Shown piece after piece: positions 42,893-52,552 of a stretch of 64,000 nt of DNA. A model generated the notes under the pieces. The model saw only the letters and a list, made by a program, of their open reading frames with translations, did not search any database and was not told the DNA's origin. The DNA is from Arthrobacter sp. AK04 (lineage in GTDB: Bacteria > Actinomycetota > Actinomycetes > Actinomycetales > Micrococcaceae), in the NCBI RefSeq assembly GCF_021129155.1, contig NZ_JAJOMC010000005.1, positions 60,216-124,215 of the forward strand, written 5' to 3'. The translations under genes were made by a program, and so were the position numbers. The first letter of the stretch is position 1, and each line of letters opens with the position of its first letter.

Positions 42893-44640
42893 AGATACTG
42901 GCCTGTTGTCGGCATCGTCTCAATGGATTTGCCGGGTTCCTGGCCGGCTTTGCCCTGGACAATGGTGCGGATGTACGTGATCCGTTCGCCCTTCTTGCCG
43001 GAGATCCGTGCCCAGTCATCAGGGTTGGTGGTGTTGGGCATGTCCTCGTGCTCGCGGAACTCATCCACGACGGCGCGCAGCAGGTGCTCGATCCGAAGCC
43101 CCTTTTGGTGGGTGGTCAGGAGGTCCTTGATGGCGTACTTCTTGGCCCGGTCCACCACGTTTTGCACCACGGCGCCGGAGTTGAAGTCCTTGAAGTACAG
43201 CATCTCGGTGTCCCCGTTGGCGTAGGTGACCTCCAGGAACTCGTTGGACTTGTCCGTGGAGTACATAGCCTCCACCGTCCGCTGGACCATGGCGTCCACC
43301 GTGGCCTGCACGTCGCCGTCATGCTCTGCCAGGTCCGATTCGTGGAACGGCAGGTCGGTAGTGATGTACTTGTTGAAGATGTCAGCGGCGGCCTCGGCGT
43401 CGGGACGGTGGATCTTGACCTTCACGTCCAGCCGGCCTGGCCGGAGAATGGCCGGATCGATCATGTCCTCGCGGTTGGACGCGCCGATGACGATCACGTT
43501 GTCCAGCCGCTCCACGCCGTCGATCTCGCTGAGCAGTTGCGGCACGATGGTTGTTTCGACGTCGGACGAGATACCGGTGCCGCGGGTGCGGAACAGCGAA
43601 TCCATCTCATCGAAAAACACCACCACAGGGCTGCCGTCCGAGGCTTTTTCGCGTGCCCTGGAGAAGATCAGCCGGATGTGCCGTTCAGTTTCACCGACGT
43701 ACTTGTCAAGGAGCTCAGGTCCCTTGATGTTCAGGAAATAGCTTTTGAGGTCCACGTTGCCGGAACGCTCCGCAGCACGCGCGGCCAGCGAGTTGGCCAC
43801 GGCCTTGGCAATGAGGGTTTTGCCGCAGCCGGGAGGACCGTAGAGCAGGATGCCCTTGGGTGCCTTGAGCCCGTGCTCGCGGTAGAGGTCGGGGTGGAGG
43901 AACGGCAGTTCGACGGCGTCGCGGATCTGCTCGATCTGGGGCCCCAGCCCACCAATGTCCTCATACGTGATGTCTGGGACTTCTTCCAGGACCAGGTTCT
44001 CCACCTCGGAGCGCGGCACCTTTTCGAGGGCGTATCCGGTCCTTGAGTCGATGGAAAGGGCATCGCCCACCCGGAGCTTTTCGGCGAGGAGCGCCCCGGA
44101 AAGCCGGACGACGCGTTCTTCGTCGGCGCGGCCCACCACGAGGGCCCGGTCCGCTCCCAGCATCTCCTTGAGCGTGGCCAGCTCACCGGCCCGCTCGTAG
44201 CCGAGCCCGGCAACAACGAGGAGCGCCTCGTTCAGGAGGACCTCCTGGCCAACCGCCAGCTGGTTGATGTTCACCAGGGGGCTGATGCCGACGCGCATTT
44301 TCCGGCCGGCGTTGAAGATGTCAACCGATTCCTCGGTTGCCGCCTGTCCGCTGCTGCCGGGGGCCGGCTGCCGCTTGGGATTGAGCTGGAGTATGGTGCC
44401 GAAGCTGTAGGGCGGCTGGCCTTCCTGGTCCAGGGCGTTCTTCAGCCGGAGGATTTCGGCCTTGGCGGTCTCAAGCATGCTGACCAGCTTGGTGTTGTTC
44501 TGCGTTGCCGCAGCCAACTGCCGGTCAATATGCCTCAGCTTGTCCCGGAGGATGTTGACCTGGCGGTCTGCAACCGAGAGGTCGTTGGCGGCAGACTGCT
44601 CTGCCGGTGTACGTCCGGAGTCCTGGTTTGGTGTCTCCAT
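42889..44640 (-). CDS. arc: Proteasome-associated AAA ATPase ARC/Mpa
   Basis: 583 aa. N-terminal coiled coil (about 15-75, [22 protein letters not shown] in part) for Pup binding, two OB domains, then one AAA module with Walker A GPPGCGKT (268-275), Walker [12 protein letters not shown], arginine finger region, and the C-terminal GQYL that opens the proteasome gate. Unfolds pupylated proteins into PrcAB. Upstream partner of dop in the same operon. Confidence 0.96.
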   Translation of the reverse strand: METPNQDSGRTPAEQSAANDLSVADRQVNILRDKLRHIDRQLAAATQNNTKLVSMLETAKAEILRLKNALDQEGQPPYSFGTILQLNPKRQPAPGSSGQAATEESVDIFNAGRKMRVGISPLVNINQLAVGQEVLLNEALLVVAGLGYERAGELATLKEMLGADRALVVGRADEERVVRLSGALLAEKLRVGDALSIDSRTGYALEKVPRSEVENLVLEEVPDITYEDIGGLGPQIEQIRDAVELPFLHPDLYREHGLKAPKGILLYGPPGCGKTLIAKAVANSLAARAAERSGNVDLKSYFLNIKGPELLDKYVGETERHIRLIFSRAREKASDGSPVVVFFDEMDSLFRTRGTGISSDVETTIVPQLLSEIDGVERLDNVIVIGASNREDMIDPAILRPGRLDVKVKIHRPDAEAAADIFNKYITTDLPFHESDLAEHDGDVQATVDAMVQRTVEAMYSTDKSNEFLEVTYANGDTEMLYFKDFNSGAVVQNVVDRAKKYAIKDLLTTHQKGLRIEHLLRAVVDEFREHEDMPNTTNPDDWARISGKKGERITYIRTIVQGKAGQEPGKSIETMPTTGQYL

Positions 44641-44722
44641 GATGTATCAGCCCCTTCCTGCGCTTCTATTAAGACATTAGCCCCAAGATGGCAGGTAGGG
44701 ATGGAGACTCCCGAAATGTGGA

Positions 44723-45790
44723 CTAGTTCGTGACCTCTGGATCATCCTTGACGTGGGTGCCCGCGATAGCGTCCCGGGCTGCCCGCCGAAGCTTCTTGTC
44801 GGAGACCTGCCGCTCCCCCACCGCACCCGGCGTCCACGCGTTGACGTCCTCTTCGTTGAAGTCTGTCTTGGACGGGCGGCGCTTGACAGAGATGCCGGTG
44901 ACGCCGTCCGCCAGGCGCCGGGTGACCAGCAGGAAGCCGGTATGTGCCACCATCCGGTGGTCGGGCCGGACGGCGAGCCCTTCCAGGTGCCAGCCGCGCA
45001 CCATGGATTCCCAGGCGTCGGGCTCGGTGAAACGGCCGTCCGCCCGGATGGCTTCGGCAGTGCGGGAAAGCTGGGTGACGGTGGCGACGTAGTTAATCCA
45101 GACACCGCCGGGGGCGAGTACGGTGGCCACGGCATCGAGGCATTCCCAAGGGGCCAGCATGTCCAGCACCACGCGGTCCACGGAGCCAGGTGCCTCACTG
45201 CGGACAACCTCTTCCTGGAAGTCGCCCAGCGATACCTGCCAGGCGGGGTGCGGGCCGCCAAAGATTGTCTCTACGTTGCCGCGGGCGATGTCAGCGAACT
45301 CTTCACGCCGTTCAAAAGAGTGCAGGTATCCGTTGTCCCCGACGGCCCGGAGCAGCGAGATGGACAGCGCACCGGAACCAACGCCGGCTTCCACGACGCG
45401 GGCGCCGGGGAAAATATCCGCCATGGTAACAATCTGTCCGGCGTCCTTGGGGTAGACAACGGCGGCGCCGCGCGGCATGGACAGGACAAAGTCGGACAGC
45501 AGGGGGCGCAGGGTCTGGTACTGCTGCCCAACGTTGTTCACAACGACTGAACCGTCCACCTTGCCGATGATGTCGTCGTGGTTCAGGAAACCGCGGTGGG
45601 TATGGAATGCGCCGCCGCTTTCGAGGGTGATGGTGTTCATGCGGCCGCGTTCGTCCGTCAGTTGGACACGCTCCCCCTCGCGGAAGGGACCCCGGCGCCG
45701 GGCGGCGCCCACCGGCTGCGAGCCGCCGGCTGCAGCCCCGGCCGGGACCGCTGCTTCTGTGGCTTCGTTGACGGCGGTTTCGCTGCTCAT
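44723..45790 (-). CDS. trmI: tRNA (adenine-N1)-methyltransferase TrmI
   Basis: 355 aa from the ATG at 45788-45790 (MSSETAV), with GAGGAAAG upstream; a longer frame lacks this site. N-terminal beta domain, then the class I methyltransferase core: VVEAGVGSGALSISLLRAVG, SFERREEFADIARGN, VDRVVLDMLAPWE. Methylates A58 in the T-loop of tRNAs. First gene before arc on the minus strand, a constant neighbour of the Pup-proteasome locus in Actinobacteria. Confidence 0.94.
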   Translation of the reverse strand: MSSETAVNEATEAAVPAGAAAGGSQPVGAARRRGPFREGERVQLTDERGRMNTITLESGGAFHTHRGFLNHDDIIGKVDGSVVVNNVGQQYQTLRPLLSDFVLSMPRGAAVVYPKDAGQIVTMADIFPGARVVEAGVGSGALSISLLRAVGDNGYLHSFERREEFADIARGNVETIFGGPHPAWQVSLGDFQEEVVRSEAPGSVDRVVLDMLAPWECLDAVATVLAPGGVWINYVATVTQLSRTAEAIRADGRFTEPDAWESMVRGWHLEGLAVRPDHRMVAHTGFLLVTRRLADGVTGISVKRRPSKTDFNEEDVNAWTPGAVGERQVSDKKLRRAARDAIAGTHVKDDPEVTN

Positions 45791-45883
45791 GACTTTCCTC
45801 GCTCCTGTAAAACTGTGGCGCCTGCATGTCGTGTGGAAACAATCCGGCGTGTGCGGCGGCAAAGCACCGGCCGGCAGGTAACT

Positions 45884-47050
45884 CTACCGGTTTTGGCCCT
45901 GCCGGCGTGTATCGGTCCGCCGGGGTTTGCCCGTGATGGCGGCCAGGACAGCGTCCTGGGACAGCAGTCCGGTGACCTTGCCGTTGTGGTCTACGACGGC
46001 GTAGTGCCGCCCTTCCAGCTGGGACAGGAACTGGAGCAGCTCCTGTCCCTTGGACCATTCGGGGACGTAGGCGCCGGGAGACAGCGCGTAGGAAACGGCG
46101 GTGATGGGGGTTGACGCTGCGGCATAGGGAGGAACGGAGGCCAGTGCGGCGGAATCCACAACGCCCTCCGGCCGGCCGCCCGGTCCGCAGACCACCAGCG
46201 CCGTGGCGTCCCCGCCGTCGTATTTCAGGGCGTCCTCCACCGTGGAGGTAGATGGCAGGCCGGCAGCGGGAGTCGAAAGCCCCGCCGCGCTGACCAGGTG
46301 GAGCCGGCCCCGAAGGGTTCCCTGCTGGATCGATGCCGAGGCGCCCATCCACAGGAACCCACCCACCAGCACGGTGATCATCAGGAGGCTGAAATCGGGA
46401 GCATCCCCGGCAAGCAACGGCCTGGCAACAAACCAGTAACCGATGGCGACGACGATGATCCGGCCTCCCCAGCCAGCCGCAACCGTGCCCTTGGCCTGGC
46501 TGCCGGTGGCCTTCCAAACGGCCGATTCGACCAGCCGTCCGCCGTCCAGGGGAAGACCCGGGAGGACGTTGAACACGGCAATCAGAAAGTTCGCCCACAT
46601 AAAGATGTTGGTGAGGATTTCCGCAACGCTGCCCATGCTGGCCGTGCTGAGGAGCAGCCAGGCTCCTCCCGCCAGGACGAAGTTAGCGGCCGGTCCGGCG
46701 AGGGCCACCAGGACGGAGCGTCCGGGCGACGCCGTGAAGCTTTCAAACTGGGTGTGTCCGCCCCACAGGTTGAGCACGATCTTCTGCGTGGGCCAGCCGT
46801 AGATTCTGGCCGTCAGGGCGTGGGCGAGTTCGTGGACCAGGACCGAAACGAGGAGCAGGACGGCGTACGCGAACGCCACGATGTAGGCGCTGACGCCGAG
46901 GGCCGGGTTCTGCTGGGCCAGGACGGGCCCGTAAACGATGACCGTGAAGGCGGCGATGATGAACCAGGAATAGGCCAGCACCACGGGGACGCCCGCGATC
47001 CTGCCCAGCGGAATGCCTTCGCGCCTCACCGGGACGGTAGTTTCCGTCAC
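45884..47050 (-). CDS. Site-2 protease family protein with CBS domains
   Basis: 388 aa, GTG start overlapping the HAD stop (GTGA). M50B intramembrane protease: zinc motif HELAH (73-77) in a membrane helix and the second motif LPGLPLDGGRLVE with the metal-binding Asp. About six membrane helices to residue ~245, then two CBS repeats in the C-terminal third (DALKYDGGDATALVVCG; RHYAVVDHNGKVTGLLSQDAVLAAI). CBS domains bind adenine nucleotides, so cleavage may be energy-sensitive. Substrate unknown. Lies next to trmI. Confidence 0.9.
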   Translation of the reverse strand: MTETTVPVRREGIPLGRIAGVPVVLAYSWFIIAAFTVIVYGPVLAQQNPALGVSAYIVAFAYAVLLLVSVLVHELAHALTARIYGWPTQKIVLNLWGGHTQFESFTASPGRSVLVALAGPAANFVLAGGAWLLLSTASMGSVAEILTNIFMWANFLIAVFNVLPGLPLDGGRLVESAVWKATGSQAKGTVAAGWGGRIIVVAIGYWFVARPLLAGDAPDFSLLMITVLVGGFLWMGASASIQQGTLRGRLHLVSAAGLSTPAAGLPSTSTVEDALKYDGGDATALVVCGPGGRPEGVVDSAALASVPPYAAASTPITAVSYALSPGAYVPEWSKGQELLQFLSQLEGRHYAVVDHNGKVTGLLSQDAVLAAITGKPRRTDTRRQGQNR

Positions 47051-47784
47051 CGGTGGTCCCCGAACGGACGGGCAGCGTCCACGAACCCGTGCAGTCCCTG
47101 GCCGCCGGGCAGGAGCGATTCGAGGTCGGCCACCGTGCGGCCGGCCAAGGAATCCCAGAGGGTGTAGCGCTTATCCTCGGGCAGCGGAACAATATGCGGT
47201 ATCGCAACAGTTGCCACGCCGGACGCCACGGCAGCGGACACGCCGGGCACCGAGTCCTCCAGTGCCACGCAGTGGTGCAGGGCCAGGTCCGGGTCTGCGT
47301 CCTGCAGCCATTCGACGGCGGTCAGGTACGCCTCGGGGTGTGGTTTACCCTGGGCAACGGTGTCCCCGGTGACCAGGACCTCGAAGTATTGCCGGGGAAG
47401 GCTTGCCACTACCTGCCTGGCCAGCGGGCCCTCGGACATGGTGACCAGTGCGCACCTGACACCGGCAATATGGAGTTCCTCGAGGAGCTCACGGGCACCC
47501 GGCCGCCACGGTACCTGGCGCTGGACGCTGCTGACCACCGAGCCGGTGAGGGTGTCGATGATGTCCCGGATTTCCAGCTCCACGCCGGCTTCCTGGAGCA
47601 GTCCGGCGGAGAACGTCAGCGACTGGCCAACCAGCTGCATGGCCTGGTCATGGGACCAGGTCCCGCCGTGTTCCTCCACCAGCGCGCGCTCGGCGGCGAT
47701 CCAGTAGGGCTCAGTATCAACGATCGTCCCGTCCATGTCCCACAGGACGGCTTTGAGCGGGGAACTGTCGGCTGGCAATCGCAT
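47047..47784 (-). CDS. HAD family hydrolase (phosphoglucomutase/phosphatase-like)
   Basis: 245 aa. HAD motifs: I WDMDGTIVDTE, II VTMSEG, III KPHPEAY, IV ALEDSVPGV. The cap-domain helices after motif I place it with beta-phosphoglucomutase/GPH-type phosphatases. Substrate not predictable. Its stop overlaps the site-2 protease start, so the two are coupled. Confidence 0.92.
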   Translation of the reverse strand: MRLPADSSPLKAVLWDMDGTIVDTEPYWIAAERALVEEHGGTWSHDQAMQLVGQSLTFSAGLLQEAGVELEIRDIIDTLTGSVVSSVQRQVPWRPGARELLEELHIAGVRCALVTMSEGPLARQVVASLPRQYFEVLVTGDTVAQGKPHPEAYLTAVEWLQDADPDLALHHCVALEDSVPGVSAAVASGVATVAIPHIVPLPEDKRYTLWDSLAGRTVADLESLLPGGQGLHGFVDAARPFGDHR

Positions 47785-47935
47785 GCCCCAAGTCTACGGG
47801 GACTGCCTGGGCGCCGGCTGATGGCTACGCCCTTGGCGAATATGGGGCTCCCCCTGACCGGCCGCACTGCATTTGCGTGGTGTTGCGGCGCTTCATTCAA
47901 TGCACAGCCGCGGTCCTTGGACGTAGGGTGAAGAA

Positions 47936-48841
47936 ATGAATAGCTTCGAGGGAGACACCACAGAACCGGGTGCCGGGCCCGAACGGGAGCGGTTCCTGCA
48001 GCCTGTAGCTGACGGACAGCGCGTGACAGTGATGCTTGCCGCCTTTGAAGGCTGGAATGACGCCGGGGAAGCGGCCAGCGACTCCCTGCGTTACCTGAAC
48101 AAACTGTGGGGCGGCAAGAAAGTGGCCTCCATCGACGCCGACGAGTATTACGACTTCCAGTTCACGCGCCCCACCGTACGCCGGAACGCTGCGGGAGAAC
48201 GAAAGATCAAATGGCCCTCCACGCGCATCTATAAGGCAAGCGCTCCGGACTCGAACGTGGATGTCATCTTTGTCCAGGGCACAGAGCCGTCCTATAAATG
48301 GCGTGCCTACACGGCGGAACTCCTGGTCCACGCCGAGGCGCTGAACGTTGACTATGTCGTGCTGGTGGGAGCTTTGCTGGCTGATGTTCCGCACAGCAGG
48401 CCGATTCCGGTCAGCACTTCGTCGGACGACGCCCCGCTGCGCGAACGGATGAACCTGGAAGCCTCGCAGTATGAAGGCCCGGTGGGTATTGTCGGCGTGC
48501 TGTCGGAGGTGGCGTTGCTGGCAGGCATCCCCACGATTTCGCTGTGGGCCGCCGTCCCGCACTATGTGGCCCAGGCGCCGTCGCCGAAAGCCCAGCTGGC
48601 GCTGCTGCACCGGATCGAGGAACTGCTGCAGGTTCCGCTGGATACGCATGAACTGGCTGAGGAAGCGGACGCCTGGGAGCGGGGGGTGGACGAACTGGCC
48701 ACCGAGGATCCCGAAATCGCGGCCTACGTCCGGCAGCTCGAGGAAGCCAAGGACACAGCGGATCTCCCGGAAGCCACCGGTGAGTCGATTGCCCGGGAGT
48801 TCGAGCGGTACCTCAAGCGCCGGGGCCAGGACCGGCCCTGA
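47936..48841 (+). CDS. PAC2 family (proteasome assembly chaperone-like) protein
   Basis: 301 aa. PAC2 fold: MLAAFEGWNDAGEAASDSLRYL near the N-terminus, YDFQFTRPTVRR, then VLVGALLADVPHSRP and a C-terminal helical region ending AREFERYLKRRG. These proteins are common in Actinobacteria and are named after eukaryotic proteasome chaperone PAC2. Located near the Pup-proteasome genes, though on the opposite strand, so a role in proteasome assembly is possible but unproven. Confidence 0.9.
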   Translation: MNSFEGDTTEPGAGPERERFLQPVADGQRVTVMLAAFEGWNDAGEAASDSLRYLNKLWGGKKVASIDADEYYDFQFTRPTVRRNAAGERKIKWPSTRIYKASAPDSNVDVIFVQGTEPSYKWRAYTAELLVHAEALNVDYVVLVGALLADVPHSRPIPVSTSSDDAPLRERMNLEASQYEGPVGIVGVLSEVALLAGIPTISLWAAVPHYVAQAPSPKAQLALLHRIEELLQVPLDTHELAEEADAWERGVDELATEDPEIAAYVRQLEEAKDTADLPEATGESIAREFERYLKRRGQDRP

Positions 48842-48860
48842 CCGGCACGTGCGGTCAGGG
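48836..48860. terminator. Hairpin overlapping the PAC2 stop
   Basis: CCCTGACCG pairs with CGGTCAGGG around a 7-base loop, including the stop codon. No T-run follows, so it is either a weak or rho-assisted terminator between the convergent PAC2 and mshC genes. Confidence 0.4.
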
Positions 48861-48887
48861 TGCGGCACCATGCTGTGAGGGGCCGTT

Positions 48888-50165
48888 TTAGAGAACCACT
48901 CCCAGCAAAGCGTCCACGGCATCCTTGACCAGGGCCTGGTCGGCAGGACTTGCCGGTCCGCCGTCGGCGTTTGCCTGCTCCGCCCAGCGGGAGACCGCCG
49001 CAACTGCGGCAGGAGCGTTGAGGTCGGCGGCAAGCGCTGCGCGCATCTCGGCCACAAGCGGCGCGGCGGATCCCTCGGGAGCGTGGCGCAGGGCCCGGCG
49101 CCACGCAACCAGTGTGGCCTTCGCCTCCTCGAACCCTTCGTTGGTCCAGGACCAGTCGGAGCGGTAGTGGTGGGCGAGGATGCCGAGGCGGATTGCGGCG
49201 GGATCCTCCCCTGCCGCCCGAAGTTTCGATACGAGCACCAGGTTCCCCTTGGACTTGCTCATCTTCTCGCCATCGAGGCCCACCATGCCGGCGTGGGCGT
49301 AGTGCTTAGCCAGCGGAACACCCGCAAGGGAGTAGGCGTGTCCGGCCCCCATCTCGTGGTGCGGGAATATAAGGTCCGAACCGCCGCCCTGGACGGTGAA
49401 GGGTGAAGGCAGGTACTTCTGTGCAATGACCGTGCACTCGATATGCCAGCCTGGCCTGCCTGCTCCCAGGCTGCCGCCGGGCCAGCTCGGTTCCCCTTCG
49501 CGCGCAACGCGCCAAAGGAGCGGGTCAAGGGACTGCCGCTTGCCGGCCCGTCCGGGGTCGCCGCCGCGTTCCGCAAAGAGCTCGAGCATCTCGCTCTCGG
49601 CCAGCCCGGAGATGCAACCCAGGGACCATGCATCCGGTGCGACGGACTGCTTGCCTGCCGCCTCGACGTCGTAATAAACGTCCCCGTCGGGTTCGCCATT
49701 GGTGCCCGGCACTGTGTAGGCCAGCCCAAGGCTCACCAGCCGTTCCACTTCCGGCACTATCAGTCCGATGGACTCCACAGCCCCCACGTAGTGGTCCGGA
49801 GGCAGGACATTCAGTGCTTCCATGTCCGTCTGGAAAAGCTCGATCTGGCCGGCCGCCAGGTCGCGCCAGTCAACACCCGTGGCCTCGGCACGTTCCAGGA
49901 GCGGATCGTCAACGTCCGTGACGTTCTGCACATAGGCTACTTCGCGGCCGGAGTCCCGCCAGGCGCGGTTCAGGAGGTCAAAAGCCACGTAGCTGGATGC
50001 GTGCCCCATGTGGGTGGCGTCGTACGGCGTGATGCCGCAGACGTACATGGACGGCCGTTTCTCGTTCTCCAGTACCACCTCGCGGCGCACCGCTGTGTCG
50101 AACAGCCGGATGGCGGGCATGCTTCCGGGCACGTCAGGAACGGGGCGGGATATCCAGGATTTCAC
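48888..50165 (-). CDS. mshC: Mycothiol ligase MshC
   Basis: 425 aa, GTG start. Cysteinyl-tRNA-synthetase-like fold: [13 protein letters not shown] with zinc ligand C43 and a HIGH-type THMGH (51-55), KMSKS motif in [10 protein letters not shown]. Lacks the tRNA anticodon domain. Joins cysteine to glucosaminyl-inositol in mycothiol synthesis, giving the main low-molecular-weight thiol of Actinobacteria. It follows uppP by 15 bases on the same strand. Related to the thiol-stress sites seen elsewhere in the window. Confidence 0.96.
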   Translation of the reverse strand: MKSWISRPVPDVPGSMPAIRLFDTAVRREVVLENEKRPSMYVCGITPYDATHMGHASSYVAFDLLNRAWRDSGREVAYVQNVTDVDDPLLERAEATGVDWRDLAAGQIELFQTDMEALNVLPPDHYVGAVESIGLIVPEVERLVSLGLAYTVPGTNGEPDGDVYYDVEAAGKQSVAPDAWSLGCISGLAESEMLELFAERGGDPGRAGKRQSLDPLLWRVAREGEPSWPGGSLGAGRPGWHIECTVIAQKYLPSPFTVQGGGSDLIFPHHEMGAGHAYSLAGVPLAKHYAHAGMVGLDGEKMSKSKGNLVLVSKLRAAGEDPAAIRLGILAHHYRSDWSWTNEGFEEAKATLVAWRRALRHAPEGSAAPLVAEMRAALAADLNAPAAVAAVSRWAEQANADGGPASPADQALVKDAVDALLGVVL

Positions 50166-50180
50166 ACACCAAGCCTAGTG

Positions 50181-51014
50181 CTAGGCGCTGATGACATTGA
50201 AACCGAGCAGGAGGTACAGGGCAAGGCCAAGGAAGATCCGGTACCAGACGAACAAGCGGTAACTGCGGGTGGACACGAACTTCAGGAACCACCCGATGAT
50301 GACGTATCCCACAACGAAGGCAATCATTGTGGCGAGTGCGGTTTCCGGCAGCCCGTAGGGGCCGGCGATGCCCTCATTGGTGACCGTCTTGTAGAGCTGG
50401 TAGAATCCGCTGCCGAACACCGCAGGGATGGCGAGAAGGAACGAATAGCGGGCGGCGGCCTCGCGGGTGTAACCCATCAGAAGGCCGGCCGTGATGGTTC
50501 CGCCGGACCTTGAAACGCCGGGAATCAATGCCAGGGCCTGGGCGAAGCCATACAGGATGCCGTGCTTGTAGGTCAGCCGGCTGAGGTCCCGCTCCTGCGT
50601 GCCGATGGCATCAGCGACCGCCAGGAAGAGCCCGAAGACGATCAGCATGGTGGCCACGATCCACAGGCTGCGGAGCACGGACTCGATCTGGTCCTGGAAC
50701 AGGAGGCCCAGGATGATGATCGGAAGGCTGCCCAGGATAACCAGCCAACCCATCCTGGCGTCCGGGTCCTGCCGCGATACCTTACCGGTCAGCGAACCCG
50801 TCCAGCCCTTGACGATGCGGACGATATCCCGCCAGAAGTAGACCAGGACCGCGGTCTCGGTACCCAACTGGGTGATGGCTGTGAACGCTGCCCCCGGGTC
50901 AGCCGCATTGGGCAGGAATTGCCCCACAATCCGAAGATGCGCACTTGATGAAATCGGTAGAAATTCGGTCAGTCCCTGCACTAGGCCCAGCAGGGCCGCC
51001 TCAAACCAGTTCAC
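50181..51014 (-). CDS. uppP: Undecaprenyl-diphosphatase UppP
   Basis: 277 aa, GTG start, eight membrane helices. BacA-family motifs [14 protein letters not shown] (residues 14-27, Glu17 and the SSSAH) and [10 protein letters not shown]. Recycles the undecaprenyl carrier for cell-wall synthesis and is linked to bacitracin resistance. Same strand as mshC, 15 bases apart. Confidence 0.96.
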   Translation of the reverse strand: MNWFEAALLGLVQGLTEFLPISSSAHLRIVGQFLPNAADPGAAFTAITQLGTETAVLVYFWRDIVRIVKGWTGSLTGKVSRQDPDARMGWLVILGSLPIIILGLLFQDQIESVLRSLWIVATMLIVFGLFLAVADAIGTQERDLSRLTYKHGILYGFAQALALIPGVSRSGGTITAGLLMGYTREAAARYSFLLAIPAVFGSGFYQLYKTVTNEGIAGPYGLPETALATMIAFVVGYVIIGWFLKFVSTRSYRLFVWYRIFLGLALYLLLGFNVISA

Positions 51015-51066
51015 GCTAAGACCCTACGTCATAGGCAGTGCCGGTTCTGCCCGTAAGCTTGCTGCT

Positions 51067-52002
51067 ATGCAGCAGCGTTACGTCGGCAACAGTGGATTGC
51101 GTGTGTCCGCCCTTTCCCTCGGCACCATGGGCTGGGCCAGCGAAACCGACGAACAGGACGCCTCGGAACTCCTGCGCACCTTCCTTAATGCGGGCGGCCG
51201 CCACGTTGATACTGCCGCGTCCTACGCCGACGGCCGCTCGGAGGCGATGATCGGCTCGCTCCTGGGCGACGTCGTGGCGCGCACGGAGATTTCCATCTCC
51301 ACCAAGGCAGGGATGACGACGCCCGATGGCCGGCGCGGCGTGGATACGTCCCGCAACGCCATGCTCACCGGACTTGACGCCAGTCTGGCCCGGCTCGGTA
51401 CCGACTACGTGGATATCTGGTTTGCCCAGGCCTGGGACGCCAACGTTCCGCTGGATGAAACCCTGTCCGCCCTGGAATTCGCTGTCCGCACCGGCCGGGC
51501 GCGGTACGCCGGCGTTTCAAACTTCAACGGATGGCAGACTGCGAAGGCCGCTGCGGTTGCCGGGTTCCCCCTGGTTGCAGTCCAGGCCGAGTACTCGTTC
51601 CTGCAGCGCAGGCCCGAGGCCGAGCTCATTCCTGCGGTTGAAGACGCCGGACTGGGCCTCATGGCCTGGGCGCCATTGGGCCGCGGCGTGCTGACCGGCA
51701 AGTACCGCGGGAGCATTCCCTCCGGATCCCGGGCGGCATCGGCAGCCGAGGCCGGGTACGTCGAGCCCTACCTTGAGGAGAAGCCCTCCCGGACCGTGGA
51801 AGCCGTGTGCATGGCGGCCAAGGGACTGGGGCGAACGCCGCAGGACGTATCCCTCAGCTGGCTCCTGTCCCAGCACGGCGTGGCTACTGCCATAGTGGGT
51901 CCGCGCACGCACGCGCAGCTGAAAGAGCTCCTGGACGCGCAGCTCACGCCGCTGCCGCCCGAAATTGCCCGGGCCCTTGAGGATGTTTCAGCGCCGCTGT
52001 AA
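51067..52002 (+). CDS. Aldo/keto reductase
   Basis: 311 aa from the ATG at 51067. TIM-barrel aldo/keto reductase: GTMGWASETDE, HVDTAASYADGRSEAMIG with Asp/Tyr of the catalytic tetrad, STKAG with Lys, and C-terminal NADPH-binding TAIVGPRTHAQLKELL. Probably reduces aldehydes or sugars with NADPH. No ribosome site, and TAAGCT lies 7 bases before the ATG, so the message may be leaderless. Divergent from uppP. Confidence 0.9.
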   Translation: MQQRYVGNSGLRVSALSLGTMGWASETDEQDASELLRTFLNAGGRHVDTAASYADGRSEAMIGSLLGDVVARTEISISTKAGMTTPDGRRGVDTSRNAMLTGLDASLARLGTDYVDIWFAQAWDANVPLDETLSALEFAVRTGRARYAGVSNFNGWQTAKAAAVAGFPLVAVQAEYSFLQRRPEAELIPAVEDAGLGLMAWAPLGRGVLTGKYRGSIPSGSRAASAAEAGYVEPYLEEKPSRTVEAVCMAAKGLGRTPQDVSLSWLLSQHGVATAIVGPRTHAQLKELLDAQLTPLPPEIARALEDVSAPL

Positions 52003-52012
52003 GTCCGCGGCC

Positions 52013-52279
52013 CTACTCCTGGACGATTTCCAGGTCCTCATCGTCATCCACGTCGCTTTCTTCGTCCTCGTCGTCCTCGTCGTCAAAGACCTGGAGCGGC
52101 GTCACCTCGTTGTAGGCCTCATAGAGCGCATCTTCGTAAACTTCGAAGGCGTCTGCGACCGCAAAAAACGCTGCCTCCACGGAGGGGTCACCATCTCCGC
52201 GGCGGTTGGATGCTGCTATAAGGTGTTCTTCCATAGCGGTGGTCAAGGACTGAAGCGCGACACGCGGATCGATGCTCAT
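52013..52279 (-). CDS. Acidic small protein
   Basis: 88 aa. N-terminal helices (VALQSLTTAMEEHLIAASNR) followed by EVYEDALYEAYNEVTP and a strongly acidic Asp/Glu tail (DDEDDEDEESDVDDDEDLE). Small conserved actinobacterial protein; no known function and no catalytic motif. Tail to tail with the aldo/keto reductase (10 bases). The acidic tail could mimic nucleic acid or bind metal or a basic partner. Confidence 0.75.
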   Translation of the reverse strand: MSIDPRVALQSLTTAMEEHLIAASNRRGDGDPSVEAAFFAVADAFEVYEDALYEAYNEVTPLQVFDDEDDEDEESDVDDDEDLEIVQE

Positions 52280-52318
52280 GACTTCACGTTAGCCGGAAAA
52301 GGACGAAAATGGAGAGCA

Positions 52319-52552
52319 ATGAAGGAACAATTTCTCACCAGCTCGGTCCAGCGGGAACGGGACTATTTGAGGCAGTACGAGTACCTCGTACTGACGGTCA
52401 GTCCTGAGGATTCACTGCCTGAGGCAAGGCGCCGCCTGGTGGAACATTCCGAGTACGGCAAGTGGGAGCTGGAGCGCAGCAAGCTTTATGTGGGCGGCGG
52501 ACGCCGGTTCTGGCTGCGCCGGCGGGTCCTGCAGGTCCAGCGTACGGTCTAG
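52319..52552 (+). CDS. DUF5703 family protein
   Basis: 77 aa from the ATG at 52319 with GGAG upstream. The short basic protein MKEQFLTSSVQRERDYLRQYE...VEHSEYGKWELERSKLYVGGGRRFWLRRRV is typical of a small actinobacterial family of unknown function, probably DUF5703. It overlaps the 3' end of the acyl-CoA dehydrogenase gene by 4 bases, tail to tail. Confidence 0.8.
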   Translation: MKEQFLTSSVQRERDYLRQYEYLVLTVSPEDSLPEARRRLVEHSEYGKWELERSKLYVGGGRRFWLRRRVLQVQRTV